Of a stretch of 64,000 nucleotides of DNA, positions 1 through 9,413 are shown in pieces. A program made the position numbers and the translations under genes. Below the pieces are notes generated by a model that had not been told where the DNA came from, did no database searches, and saw only the letters and a program-made list of their open reading frames with translations. This DNA comes from Rhodanobacteraceae bacterium (GTDB lineage Bacteria > Pseudomonadota > Gammaproteobacteria > Xanthomonadales > Rhodanobacteraceae), in the NCBI GenBank assembly GCA_030167125.1, contig CP126531.1:682001-746000 (forward strand). The letters are read 5' to 3'. The number at the start of each line of letters is the position of its first letter. The stretch's first letter is position 1.

Positions 1-1394
<1,394 letters not shown>

Positions 1395-1408
1395 GGATCG
1401 TGGAGAGC

Positions 1409-1553
1409 GGGACCGGGGACCGGGGACCGGGGACCAAGAGCGTGCTCGACGTGCATTCTTCGTCCTGCCTGCTTCCGGTCCGTGTCGCATTCCCGCCCAT
1501 TGATGCAGCTACGGTTGCCGTTGCCCGGTCCCCGGTCCCCGGTCCCCGGTCCC
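1409..1553. repeat. Palindromic element, family A, between nuoL and nuoM
   Basis: Two perfectly complementary 27-base arms (1409-1435 and 1527-1553) are built of tandem GGGACCG units and enclose a unique 91-base core. A second element with the same arms but a different core lies inside hrpA (41783-41929). The left arm starts 14 bases after the nuoL stop and the right arm ends 16 bases before the nuoM start, so the element fills almost the whole intergenic gap. It could fold into a long hairpin in the nuo mRNA. Confidence 0.85.
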
Positions 1554-1569
1554 GCAACAAGGAACCCGC

Positions 1570-3084
1570 ATGAGCAACTGGCCCATCCTGAGCGTGCTGA
1601 TCTGGTTTCCGTGCCTCGGCGCGATCATCGTGCTGCTGGCGGGCAGCGCGCGCCCGCATCTTGCGCGCTGGCTGACGCTGGCATTCAGCGTCATCACGTT
1701 CGCGCTCAGCCTGGTGATGCTGACGCAGTACCAGATCGGCGACGGCGGCTTCCAGTTGCAGGAAAACCTGCGCTGGATTCCCGGCATCAACACCAGTTAC
1801 CACCTGGGCGTGGACGGCATCGCGGTCGCGTTGATCGTGCTGACCACGTTCACCTCGATCCTGGTGATCGGCGGCGCGTGGCAGGTGATCAAGGACAAGG
1901 TGCACCAGTACATGGCGGCGATGCTGGTACTGGAAGGCCTGCTGATCGGGGTGTTCTGCGCGATGGACGCGCTGCTGTTCTACCTGTTCTTCGAAGCCAT
2001 CCTGATCCCGATGTTCTTTTTGATCGGCATCTGGGGCGGGCCGCGGCGTGTTTACGCGACGCTGAAGTTCTTCATCTACACGTTCTTCGGCTCGATCTTC
2101 TTCCTGATCGGCCTGCTGTACATGTACCACCGCACAGGCAGCTTCGATCTTGCGACGCTGTGGGCGTTTCCGTTCACGATGCGGGAACAGAGCTGGCTGT
2201 TCTTCTCGTTCCTTATCGCATTCGCAGTGAAGACGCCGATGGTGCCGGTGCACACCTGGTTGCCGGATGCGCACGTCGAGGCGCCGACCGGCGGCTCGGT
2301 GATCCTGGCCGCGATCATGCTGAAGGTCGGCACGTATGGCTTCATCCGCTTCTCGCTGCCGATCGTGCCGGATGCCTCGCAGCACTTCGCGTGGCTGATC
2401 ATCCTGCTCAGCCTGATCGCGATCATCTATATCGGCTACGTTGCGCTGGTGCAGCCGGACATGAAGAAGCTGGTCGCGTATTCATCGATCGCGCACATGG
2501 GCTTCGTCACGCTGGGCCTGTTCATCGTGTACATGCTGGCGCGCGGACAGCACGACGTGCAGACCGCGCAACTGGGCGTGCAGGGTGCGGTGGTGCAGAT
2601 GGTCTCGCACGGCTTCGTGTCGGGCGCGCTGTTCACTTGCATCGGCGTGATGTACGACCGCCTGCACACGCGCGAGATCGCGGCCTACGGCGGCCTTGCG
2701 AAGGTGATGCCGTGGTTCGCGGCGTTCTGGGTGCTGTTCGCGATGGCCAACTGCGGCCTGCCGTTCACGTCGGGCTTCGTCGGCGAGTTCATGGTGATCC
2801 TGTCGGCGTTCATCGCGAATCCGTGGATCGCGCTGTTCGCCGCGTTCTCGCTGATCATTGGCGCCGCCTACACGTTGTGGCTCGTCAAGCGCATCGTGTG
2901 GGGTGCCGCGCCCAGCAAGGAAGCCGCGGCGATGCCGAAGCTGACCGCGCGCGAGGGCTGGGTGCTGACGGCATTCGCGGTCGCGGTGCTGGCGATGGGC
3001 GTGTACCCGTGGCCGCTGATGCACCTGATGGATTCCTCGGTCGCGCAACTCGTGACCCATTTGATGACCAGCAAGATCGGATGA
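1570..3084 (+). CDS. nuoM: NADH-quinone oxidoreductase subunit M
   Basis: This is a 504-residue proton-translocating membrane subunit of complex I. The antiporter-type signature is present around HTWLPDAHVEAPTGGSVILA, followed by MLKVGTYGF, and most of the protein is transmembrane helices. The length is usual for NuoM. The ATG at 1570 follows an AAGGAA ribosome-binding site just after the family A repeat. nuoN starts 10 bases after its stop, so the two are co-transcribed and probably translationally coupled. Confidence 0.97.
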   Translation: MSNWPILSVLIWFPCLGAIIVLLAGSARPHLARWLTLAFSVITFALSLVMLTQYQIGDGGFQLQENLRWIPGINTSYHLGVDGIAVALIVLTTFTSILVIGGAWQVIKDKVHQYMAAMLVLEGLLIGVFCAMDALLFYLFFEAILIPMFFLIGIWGGPRRVYATLKFFIYTFFGSIFFLIGLLYMYHRTGSFDLATLWAFPFTMREQSWLFFSFLIAFAVKTPMVPVHTWLPDAHVEAPTGGSVILAAIMLKVGTYGFIRFSLPIVPDASQHFAWLIILLSLIAIIYIGYVALVQPDMKKLVAYSSIAHMGFVTLGLFIVYMLARGQHDVQTAQLGVQGAVVQMVSHGFVSGALFTCIGVMYDRLHTREIAAYGGLAKVMPWFAAFWVLFAMANCGLPFTSGFVGEFMVILSAFIANPWIALFAAFSLIIGAAYTLWLVKRIVWGAAPSKEAAAMPKLTAREGWVLTAFAVAVLAMGVYPWPLMHLMDSSVAQLVTHLMTSKIG

Positions 3085-3094
3085 GGTTCTTCAC

Positions 3095-4534
3095 ATGATT
3101 TCGCTCAACGACCTGTTGGTGATATTGCCCGAGCTGTACCTGACCGCCGCGGCGTGTCTGGTGCTGCTGTTCGACGTGTTCATCAAGGACGACCAGCGCG
3201 ATGCCACCCACTGGGTTGCGATCATCGTGATGCTGGTCGGCATCTTCCTCGTGATCCACGGCCAGACGTCGCAGACCGTCACCGCGTTCGGCGGCATGTT
3301 CGTGCGCGACCACATGGCCGAGATCCTGAAGGTCACCGTGCTGATCGCGACGGTGCTGATGTTCGTGATGGCGCGGCCGTGGCTGAAGGATCGCCAGTTG
3401 TTCCTCGGCGAGTTCTACTCGTTGTCGATCTTCTCGGTGCTGGGCGTGATGTTCCTGGTGTCGGCGGGCAGCCTGATCACCGTGTATCTGGGTCTTGAGT
3501 TGTTCACGCTGCCGGCGTTCGCGCTGGTCGCGTTGAACCGTGAATCGAAGCTTTCGTCGGAAGCCGCAATCAAGTTCTTCGTGCTGGGCGCACTGGCCTC
3601 GGGCCTGCTGCTGTTCGGCATGTCGCTGATCTACGGCGCCACCGGCACGCTCGACCTGCAGGCGATCTTCGCCGCGGCGGGCACGACGGCGCATCCGCAC
3701 CTGCTGCAATTCGGACTGGTGTTCCTGGTGGTCGGCATCGGCTTCGAGTTCGGCGCGGTGCCGTTCCATATGTGGCTGCCCGACGTGTACGAAGGCGCGC
3801 CCACGCCGATCGCGATGTACATCAGCGCGGTGCCGAAGCTCGCGGCGGTGGGGTTGGCGTACCGGCTGCTGGAAGTGGGCCTGGGCCCGCTTGCGCACGA
3901 CTGGCGGATGATGTTGGCGATCATGGCGGCGTTGTCGCTGGTGGTGGGCAACGTGGTGGCGATCGCGCAGGCCAACCTGAAGCGCATGCTCGCGTATTCG
4001 ACCATCTCGCACATGGGCTTCGTGTTTCTGGGGCTCGCCAATCCGACGCCGGAAGGTTATTCCTCTGCGCTGTTCTACGCGGTGTGTTTCGCGTTGATGG
4101 AAACCGTCGCCTTCGGCGTGATCCTGGCGCTGGCGCGCAAGGGCTTCGAATGCGAGATGATCGACGATCTGAAGGGCCTGAACCGGCGCTCGCCATGGTT
4201 CGCCGGCATGATGGCGATCTCGATGTTCTCGCTGGCCGGCATCCCGCCGCTGTGGGGCTTCGCTGCCAAGGTGCTGGTACTGAAAGCCGCGATCGACGGC
4301 GGCATGTTGTGGCTCGCCATCGTCGCGATCATCTGCTCGATCATCGGCCTGTTCTACTACCTGCGCGTGGTCAAGGTGATGTACTTCGACGTGCCCGCCG
4401 AAGGCGTCGAGCCGTTGGCCCCCAAGTCGGACTTCACACTGCGCTGGCTGCTGTCCATCAACGCGCTGGGCCTGATCGCGATGATCGGTTTCTCCGGCGT
4501 GCTGTACGCGTGGTGCCAGGCCGCATTCGGCTGA
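3095..4534 (+). CDS. nuoN: NADH-quinone oxidoreductase subunit N
   Basis: This is the 479-residue third antiporter-like subunit of complex I and the last gene of the nuo operon. It has the signature PFHMWLPDVYEGAPTPIAMY and the lysine-containing segment AVPKLAAVGLAYR, with many hydrophobic helices. Family length is about 480. It closes the conserved L-M-N order. No clear terminator was seen in the 100 bases after the stop before the toxin-antitoxin promoter region. Confidence 0.97.
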   Translation: MISLNDLLVILPELYLTAAACLVLLFDVFIKDDQRDATHWVAIIVMLVGIFLVIHGQTSQTVTAFGGMFVRDHMAEILKVTVLIATVLMFVMARPWLKDRQLFLGEFYSLSIFSVLGVMFLVSAGSLITVYLGLELFTLPAFALVALNRESKLSSEAAIKFFVLGALASGLLLFGMSLIYGATGTLDLQAIFAAAGTTAHPHLLQFGLVFLVVGIGFEFGAVPFHMWLPDVYEGAPTPIAMYISAVPKLAAVGLAYRLLEVGLGPLAHDWRMMLAIMAALSLVVGNVVAIAQANLKRMLAYSTISHMGFVFLGLANPTPEGYSSALFYAVCFALMETVAFGVILALARKGFECEMIDDLKGLNRRSPWFAGMMAISMFSLAGIPPLWGFAAKVLVLKAAIDGGMLWLAIVAIICSIIGLFYYLRVVKVMYFDVPAEGVEPLAPKSDFTLRWLLSINALGLIAMIGFSGVLYAWCQAAFG

Positions 4535-4634
4535 TCACCGGGGATCGCGCTGATCGCCGGCGGCGATGCCTCTGGCGCTTGCCGATCTTCGTCGCCCAGG
4601 ATCGGAAACTCGATCAATGCCAAGCACTGGCGTG

Positions 4635-4651
4635 AGTCCCAAATTGGGACT
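4635..4651. promoter_or_regulatory. Operator-like inverted repeat upstream of higBA
   Basis: AGTCCCAA and TTGGGACT are perfect 8-base arms separated by one base. The repeat ends 11 bases before the toxin ATG, which is where HigA-type antitoxins usually bind to repress their own operon. Binding by the HigA encoded here is inference. Confidence 0.65.
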
Positions 4652-4662
4652 ATCATGCCTGC

Positions 4663-4965
4663 ATGAGGATCGTCGCCGTGGCCACGCTGAAACGGTTCTG
4701 GGCCCGGCACCCGGCTGCGGAGCAGCCGCTGAAGGCCTGGTACGACGAAGCACGGCACGCGAAGTGGTCGACGCCCCAGGACATCAAGGACCGCTACGCC
4801 AGCGCAAGTTTCATCGGCAAAAATCGGGTGGTCTTCAACATCAAGGGCAACGACTACCGGCTGATCGTTGCCGTGGCCTGGCACTTCCAGGCTGTGTACA
4901 TCAAGTTTGTCGGCACCCATGCCGAATACAACCGGGTCGACGCCCGGACCGTGGAGAAGCCATGA
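4663..4965 (+). CDS. higB: HigB-type mRNA interferase toxin
   Basis: This 100-residue protein matches the HigB toxin family of the RelE superfamily, whose members cut mRNA on the ribosome. It starts MRIVAVATLKRFWARHP and contains the conserved pattern of a WSTPQDIK segment, then NRVVFNIKGNDYRLIV, then the C-terminal KFVGTHAEYNRVDA. Family length is about 95-105. The stop overlaps the antitoxin ATG (ATGA), and the toxin-first order is typical of higBA. An inverted repeat directly upstream is a likely autoregulatory operator. Confidence 0.88.
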   Translation: MRIVAVATLKRFWARHPAAEQPLKAWYDEARHAKWSTPQDIKDRYASASFIGKNRVVFNIKGNDYRLIVAVAWHFQAVYIKFVGTHAEYNRVDARTVEKP

Positions 4966-5321
4966 ACATCCATCCCATCCGCAATGCGACCGACCACAAG
5001 CGCGCGCTGCGCGAGCTGTCGGCTTATTTCGAGAATGAACCGGAGCCGGGCAGCGTGGACGGTGATCGTTTCGAAATCCTTGCCACGCTGGTGGAGGCCT
5101 ACGAGGCCGCCCACTTCCCCGTCGAAGCGCCCGATCCTATCGAGGCGATCCGCTTCCGCATGGAACAAGGCGGGCTGACCGTGAAGGACCTGGTGCCTTC
5201 CATCGGCCAACCCAATCGCGTCTATGAAGTGCTGAACCGCAAGCGCAGCCTCACCATCGAGATGATCCGCAACCTGCATCGCAACCTCGGCATCCCTGCG
5301 GAAAGCCTCATCGGAGCTTGA
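4962..5321 (+). CDS. higA: HigA-type helix-turn-helix antitoxin
   Basis: This 119-residue protein is the probable antitoxin partner of HigB. Its C-terminal half (MEQGGLTVKDLVPSIGQPNRVYEVLNRKRSLTIEMIRNLHRNLGIP) is an XRE-type helix-turn-helix. The N-terminal half is the acidic segment seen in this HigA subgroup. I chose the ATG at 4962 because it overlaps the toxin stop by four bases. The reading frame is open further upstream, but that stretch is a shadow of higB and its upstream region. Confidence 0.88.
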   Translation: MNIHPIRNATDHKRALRELSAYFENEPEPGSVDGDRFEILATLVEAYEAAHFPVEAPDPIEAIRFRMEQGGLTVKDLVPSIGQPNRVYEVLNRKRSLTIEMIRNLHRNLGIPAESLIGA

Positions 5322-5426
5322 TCAAACGTGCCTTGTTCCATTGTCCGAAGCGGGCACGTGGTGAAGTGACCCCGACTCGTTCTTGCTACGATCGTCAGGG
5401 TCACACGAACGCAAGGACACATGCAA

Positions 5427-6644
5427 ATGACGAAGCTGGCCATCACCGCCCTGCTCATGGCGCTGCTGACGAGTGCTGCATACGCGCAGACCAACGCCGG
5501 CGAGCAGAAAACCGATCCGAACCTTCCCTTCAAGGTTACGAAGGTGGCGACTTTCGATTTGCCCTGGCGCATCGCATTCCTGCCCGATGGCCGAATGCTG
5601 GTGACGGAGAAGGTCGGCCGCGTCGATCTGGTCACCCCGCAGGGCGCCAAGACCGAACTCGGTGGCGTTCCGCGCAGCTATGTCGAAGGGCAGGACGGCA
5701 TGCTGGGCGTGTTCCTCTCGCCGCATTACGCCACCGACCACGATGTGTATCTCACCTACGTCGAACCGGGCCACTATGGCGGCGGCCTGGCGCTGGGTCG
5801 GGGAAAACTCGTGCTGGACGACAAGCCCCGGCTGGAAGACTTCAAGGTGTTATGGCGCCAAATGCCGCCGGGCAAGGGCGGCCAGCCTGGAGGCCAGATC
5901 GCCTTTTCGCGGGACGGCAAATACCTCTTCCTCTCGGTGGGCGACCGCCAGCGAATGACCCCCGCGCAGGACATCAACCAACCCGTAGGCAAGATCCTGC
6001 GACTGACGCTTGACGGCAAACCCGCGCCGGGCAATCCGTGGGCAGGCAAGGTCGGTGCCCGCACCATTCCGCTGATCGATCCGCCCGCCGATACCGAAGC
6101 CGCCAAGACCGCGCCGGTGGTCAGCACCTACACGTTCCCCGGCCCCAACCTGACGCCGGCCGAGACCTGGGCCACTGGTGTTCGCACGCCTTACGGCCTT
6201 GCCTTCGCGCCCGACGGTCGGCTGTGGGAACTCGAGCATGGCCCGCGCGGCGGCGACGAACTCAACCTGATCGAGCGCGGCAAGAACTACGGCTGGCCGC
6301 TGGTCTCCTATGGCGTCAATTACGACGGCGTGCCCATCCCCAGCCCCGATACGCGGCCCGACCTCGTCAAGCCCGTGATCTATTGGGTGCCGGTGATCGC
6401 GCCGGGCAATCTCATGTTCTACAAGGGCAAGGTCTTCCCGCACTGGAAGGGCAGCGCCTTGATCAGCGGCCTGGCCAGCGAAGCCATCGTCCGTGTCACG
6501 TTCGACGGCAAGGGCGGCGCCACCGCGGTCCAGCGCTGGGACATTGGCAAACGCGTCCGCGACATCGAAGAAGCACCGGACGGCACGCTCTGGATGCTTG
6601 AAGACGCCAAAGGCGGCGGGCTGTTCCACCTCACGCCGAAGTGA
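5427..6644 (+). CDS. PQQ-dependent aldose/sorbosone dehydrogenase family protein, secreted
   Basis: This is a six-bladed beta-propeller of the glucose/sorbosone dehydrogenase family (YliI-like), which oxidises sugar aldehydes in the periplasm with PQQ. Residues 1 to about 21 (MTKLAITALLMALLTSAAYA) form a signal peptide. Family motifs are visible: PWRIAFLPDGRMLVTEKVGR near the start, GQDGMLGVFLSPHY, then ATGVRTPYGLAFAPDGRLW, ELEHGPRGGDELNLIERGKN and YGWPLVSYG. The ATG at 5427 lies nine bases after AAGGA, a better fit than the ATG at 5421, which is only three bases from it. The mature protein is about 385 residues, usual for the family. The substrate is unknown. A serine hydrolase gene follows after 24 bases and may share the transcript. 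Confidence 0.88.
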   Translation: MTKLAITALLMALLTSAAYAQTNAGEQKTDPNLPFKVTKVATFDLPWRIAFLPDGRMLVTEKVGRVDLVTPQGAKTELGGVPRSYVEGQDGMLGVFLSPHYATDHDVYLTYVEPGHYGGGLALGRGKLVLDDKPRLEDFKVLWRQMPPGKGGQPGGQIAFSRDGKYLFLSVGDRQRMTPAQDINQPVGKILRLTLDGKPAPGNPWAGKVGARTIPLIDPPADTEAAKTAPVVSTYTFPGPNLTPAETWATGVRTPYGLAFAPDGRLWELEHGPRGGDELNLIERGKNYGWPLVSYGVNYDGVPIPSPDTRPDLVKPVIYWVPVIAPGNLMFYKGKVFPHWKGSALISGLASEAIVRVTFDGKGGATAVQRWDIGKRVRDIEEAPDGTLWMLEDAKGGGLFHLTPK

Positions 6645-6668
6645 TTCGACGCTTTGGGAACTCGGCAC

Positions 6669-8078
6669 ATGCAAACAATCCGCACCGTCGTGCGAATCGC
6701 GGCCGCACTGATGCTTGCGATCTCGCCTGTCGCGCCGGCGCGTACAGCCGGCGAAACGCTGCGTGCCAAGGAGATCGCGGCGGGTTACGAAGCCATCTTT
6801 CTCTGCAGCGACACCTTCGTCGGGCACATGTCCGAAGCCGCGATCGACAGCACCGATCTGACGGGGTGGCGGTTCCCGCTGGATTCCCTGCACGCCACCA
6901 TCGATCGAAAGGCCAAAAGCGTTAGTGTCCAATTCGATCCGGGGATGCCGCCGCGCATCGCGGTCTGGCGTCCGTTGCTCGGCTGTGCGCACCTGCCGAT
7001 CAGTGCGAGCCCCGACGCGGCCAACGCGGTGCCAAGCCTGCCGAAAGATCTGGCGCCGCCCTCGCTCGATCACGCCGACTGGCCGCGCGGCGATGTGAAC
7101 GCCACTGCGCCATTGCCGACAGCACAGAAGACCGCGCTCGACGCGCTGGTCGCCAAGGCGTTCGATGGTTCGACCTACGGCAAGGGCAGCAAGACCTCGT
7201 CGGTGCTCGTGCTGCTCGACGGCCGCATCGTCGCCGAACACTACGCGCTCGGCGTGACCATGCACACCCCCCAACGCACCTGGTCGATGGCGAAAAGCCT
7301 GGTGGCGACCCTGATCGGGCGCGCGGTCGAGTTGGGGCGCATCAAGGTTTCGATGCCCGCCAACATTCCGCAATGGCAACACCCCGGCGATCCGCGTGCC
7401 GCCATCATGCTCGATCAACTGCTGCGGATGAACTCCGGACTCTGGACCGACGGTCCCGGAAACCGCACCGACTCGCTCTACTGGGGCGGCTCGACGGTGC
7501 CGGAAACTTCTGCCGCGGCACCGCTCGAAGCCGCACCCGGCAGCCGGTTCAACTATGCCAACAATGATTTCCTGCTCGCCACCTACAGCCTGATGAATAC
7601 GCTCGGACCCGATGCGCTGGCGTTCCCGTTCAAGCAAGTGCTGTGGCCGCTCGGCATGACCCGCACCACGCCGGAAACCGACTGGCAGGGCAACTACGTG
7701 ATGTCGAGCCAGGTCTGGATGACCGCGCGCGATTCGGCGCGGCTCGCGTTGCTGTACGCCAACGACGGAATGTTCGACGGCAAGCGGCTGCTGCCGAAGA
7801 ATTGGGCAAGCTACGTTTCAAGCACCCGCGGCGCCCAGCCGAAAAACCCGAAGACGCCGCGCTACGGCGCAGGCTTCTGGGTCCTCGATTCGCGCCAGGG
7901 ACTGCCTTCAGGAACGTTCGCGATGGAGGGCAGTCGCGGCCAATACGCGGTCATCGTGCCTTCAGCGCACGTCATCATCGTGCGGCGCGGCTTCGATCCG
8001 CTGGATGCGCGTTTCGACATCGACCGATTCACACATGATGCGCTGGATGTGTTGAAGGGGGAGGGTGGCTACCAGTAA
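6669..8078 (+). CDS. Serine hydrolase, class C beta-lactamase-like family, exported
   Basis: This is a beta-lactamase/transpeptidase-like hydrolase of the EstB/6-aminohexanoate-dimer hydrolase type. An N-terminal signal peptide of about 27 residues ends near PARTAG. The catalytic S-x-x-K is SMAK in RTWSMAKSLVATLIG, and the second motif Y-x-N is in FNYANNDFLL. The extra domain of about 150 residues before the SxxK segment is larger than in plain class C enzymes and I do not recognise it. The ATG at 6669 is chosen because the in-frame TTG at 6654 would put charged residues ahead of the signal peptide. The substrate cannot be inferred; nothing points to antibiotic resistance. Confidence 0.82.
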   Translation: MQTIRTVVRIAAALMLAISPVAPARTAGETLRAKEIAAGYEAIFLCSDTFVGHMSEAAIDSTDLTGWRFPLDSLHATIDRKAKSVSVQFDPGMPPRIAVWRPLLGCAHLPISASPDAANAVPSLPKDLAPPSLDHADWPRGDVNATAPLPTAQKTALDALVAKAFDGSTYGKGSKTSSVLVLLDGRIVAEHYALGVTMHTPQRTWSMAKSLVATLIGRAVELGRIKVSMPANIPQWQHPGDPRAAIMLDQLLRMNSGLWTDGPGNRTDSLYWGGSTVPETSAAAPLEAAPGSRFNYANNDFLLATYSLMNTLGPDALAFPFKQVLWPLGMTRTTPETDWQGNYVMSSQVWMTARDSARLALLYANDGMFDGKRLLPKNWASYVSSTRGAQPKNPKTPRYGAGFWVLDSRQGLPSGTFAMEGSRGQYAVIVPSAHVIIVRRGFDPLDARFDIDRFTHDALDVLKGEGGYQ

Positions 8079-8176
8079 GTAAGCGGCTGCACGAAACTTG
8101 CTTGCTTGACATGACAGCGACCGTTCGCGCGGGTCACGACACCGATAGAGCGCCAACGGTTCCGGTATGGCTCTAA

Positions 8177-9362
8177 GGAACGTCTGATTTATTCCCCGTC
8201 TGAGGCATCATAGCCACATCGCCGAACCGGAACTGCCACCGATGAAGCAAGCCACGTTCGCATCGTTGAACTTCGATGCCAAGAAGCGACGCACGCGCCG
8301 CGAGGTGTTCCTGGCCGAGATGGACAAGGTGGTGCCGTGGGATGCACTGCTGGCGTTGCTGGCGCCCGCGTATCCGACCAGCGGCCGCCGCGGGCGACCG
8401 CCGATGGCGCTTGCGAGCATGCTGCGCATCCACTTCATGCAGCAGTGGTACGCATTGTCCGATCCTGCGATGGAAGATGCGTTGTACGAGATCGAGTCGA
8501 TGCGGCGGTTTGCAGGATTGGAGTTGAACGAGGACGCGATTCCGGACGAGACGACGATCCTGAAGTTCCGGCGCTGGCTGGAACGGCACGGCTTCGCGAC
8601 GCAGATCCTGGCGGTGGTGAACGCGCATCTCGGGGAGCACAAGCTGCTGTTGCGCGCAGGGACGATCGTGGATGCGACCTTGATCGCGGCCTCGCCCTCG
8701 ACCAAGAACCAAGCCAAATCGCGCGATCCCGAGATGCACCAGACCAAGAAGGGCAACCAGTGGTACTTCGGCATGAAGGCGCACATTGGGGTGGATGCCG
8801 CATCGGGGCTGGTGCACACGGTGACTACGACCGCGGCCAACGCCGGCGACGTCACCGAGGTGGACAAGTTGTTGCACGGCAAGGAGACCAGCGTCTACGC
8901 CGATGCCGGCTACACAGGTGCGGAAAAGCGCGTGAAGCCCAAGCGCGGGCGCGATTGGTTCATTGCGGCCAAGCGCGGCAAGGTCAAGGCGGTGGTCGAC
9001 CGGGAACTGCGCGAGTTGCACGAGCAGATCGAGCACCTCAAGGCCTCGGTGCGTGCGAAGGTGGAACATCCGTTCCGCGTCCTGAAGTGCCAGTTCGGTT
9101 ATCGGAACGTGCGCTACAAGGGACTGGCCAAGAACACCGCGCAGGTCGTCACCCTGTTTGCGCTCACGAATCTGTGGATGGCGCGGCGGAGATTGCTGAC
9201 CACGATGGGTGAAGTGTGCCCGTGAATCGGGAAACAGGGGTTGATCAGAGCTCCACAAGCACACCGAAAGGCCACTATCAATATCCAAATAACCTATTCG
9301 CATCACCGACTCCATGTCGTGGACAGAATGCACTTCAAACAAACGAATAGTTCAGACCTTCC
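8177..9362 (+). mobile_element. IS5-family insertion sequence, copy 1 (1186 bp)
   Basis: The element is bounded by imperfect inverted ends (GGAACGTCTGA at the left, reverse complement of the right end GGAAGGTCTGA). It is flanked on both sides by the 4-base direct repeat CTAA (8173-8176 and 9363-9366), which fits the YTAR target duplication of the IS5 group. It encodes one transposase. An identical-length copy in the same orientation lies at 51451-52636, and the two encode identical proteins. It landed between the serine hydrolase and the AAA ATPase without visibly cutting a gene. Confidence 0.95.
8242..9225 (+). CDS. IS5-family DDE transposase (copy 1)
   Basis: This 327-residue transposase has an N-terminal DUF772-like domain (RGRPPMALASMLRIHFMQQW) and a C-terminal DDE domain. 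The likely catalytic aspartates are in IVDATLIAA and YADAGYTGAEKR. The likely glutamate is in VRAKVEHPFRVLKCQFGYR, next to the conserved Y-x2-R-Y-x-G-L-x-K-N tail of this group. The length is usual for the family and no frameshift is seen, so the element appears able to move. Confidence 0.96.
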   Translation: MKQATFASLNFDAKKRRTRREVFLAEMDKVVPWDALLALLAPAYPTSGRRGRPPMALASMLRIHFMQQWYALSDPAMEDALYEIESMRRFAGLELNEDAIPDETTILKFRRWLERHGFATQILAVVNAHLGEHKLLLRAGTIVDATLIAASPSTKNQAKSRDPEMHQTKKGNQWYFGMKAHIGVDAASGLVHTVTTTAANAGDVTEVDKLLHGKETSVYADAGYTGAEKRVKPKRGRDWFIAAKRGKVKAVVDRELRELHEQIEHLKASVRAKVEHPFRVLKCQFGYRNVRYKGLAKNTAQVVTLFALTNLWMARRRLLTTMGEVCP

Positions 9363-9413
9363 CTAAGGGTTGCTGGCCGGCACTGGTGGCGGTCTATGTA
9401 TGAAGGGGGAAGC

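Noticed and set aside
1409..1553. GGGACCG tandem units as a CRISPR array
   Set aside because: Units are adjacent without spacers and the two blocks are inverted, not direct. No cas genes are present. No CRISPR array was seen anywhere in the window.
5850..7637. A 595-codon minus-strand open frame opposite the sugar dehydrogenase and serine hydrolase
   Set aside because: Shadow of genes with signal peptides and catalytic motifs on the plus strand; no recognisable domain in the antisense frame.
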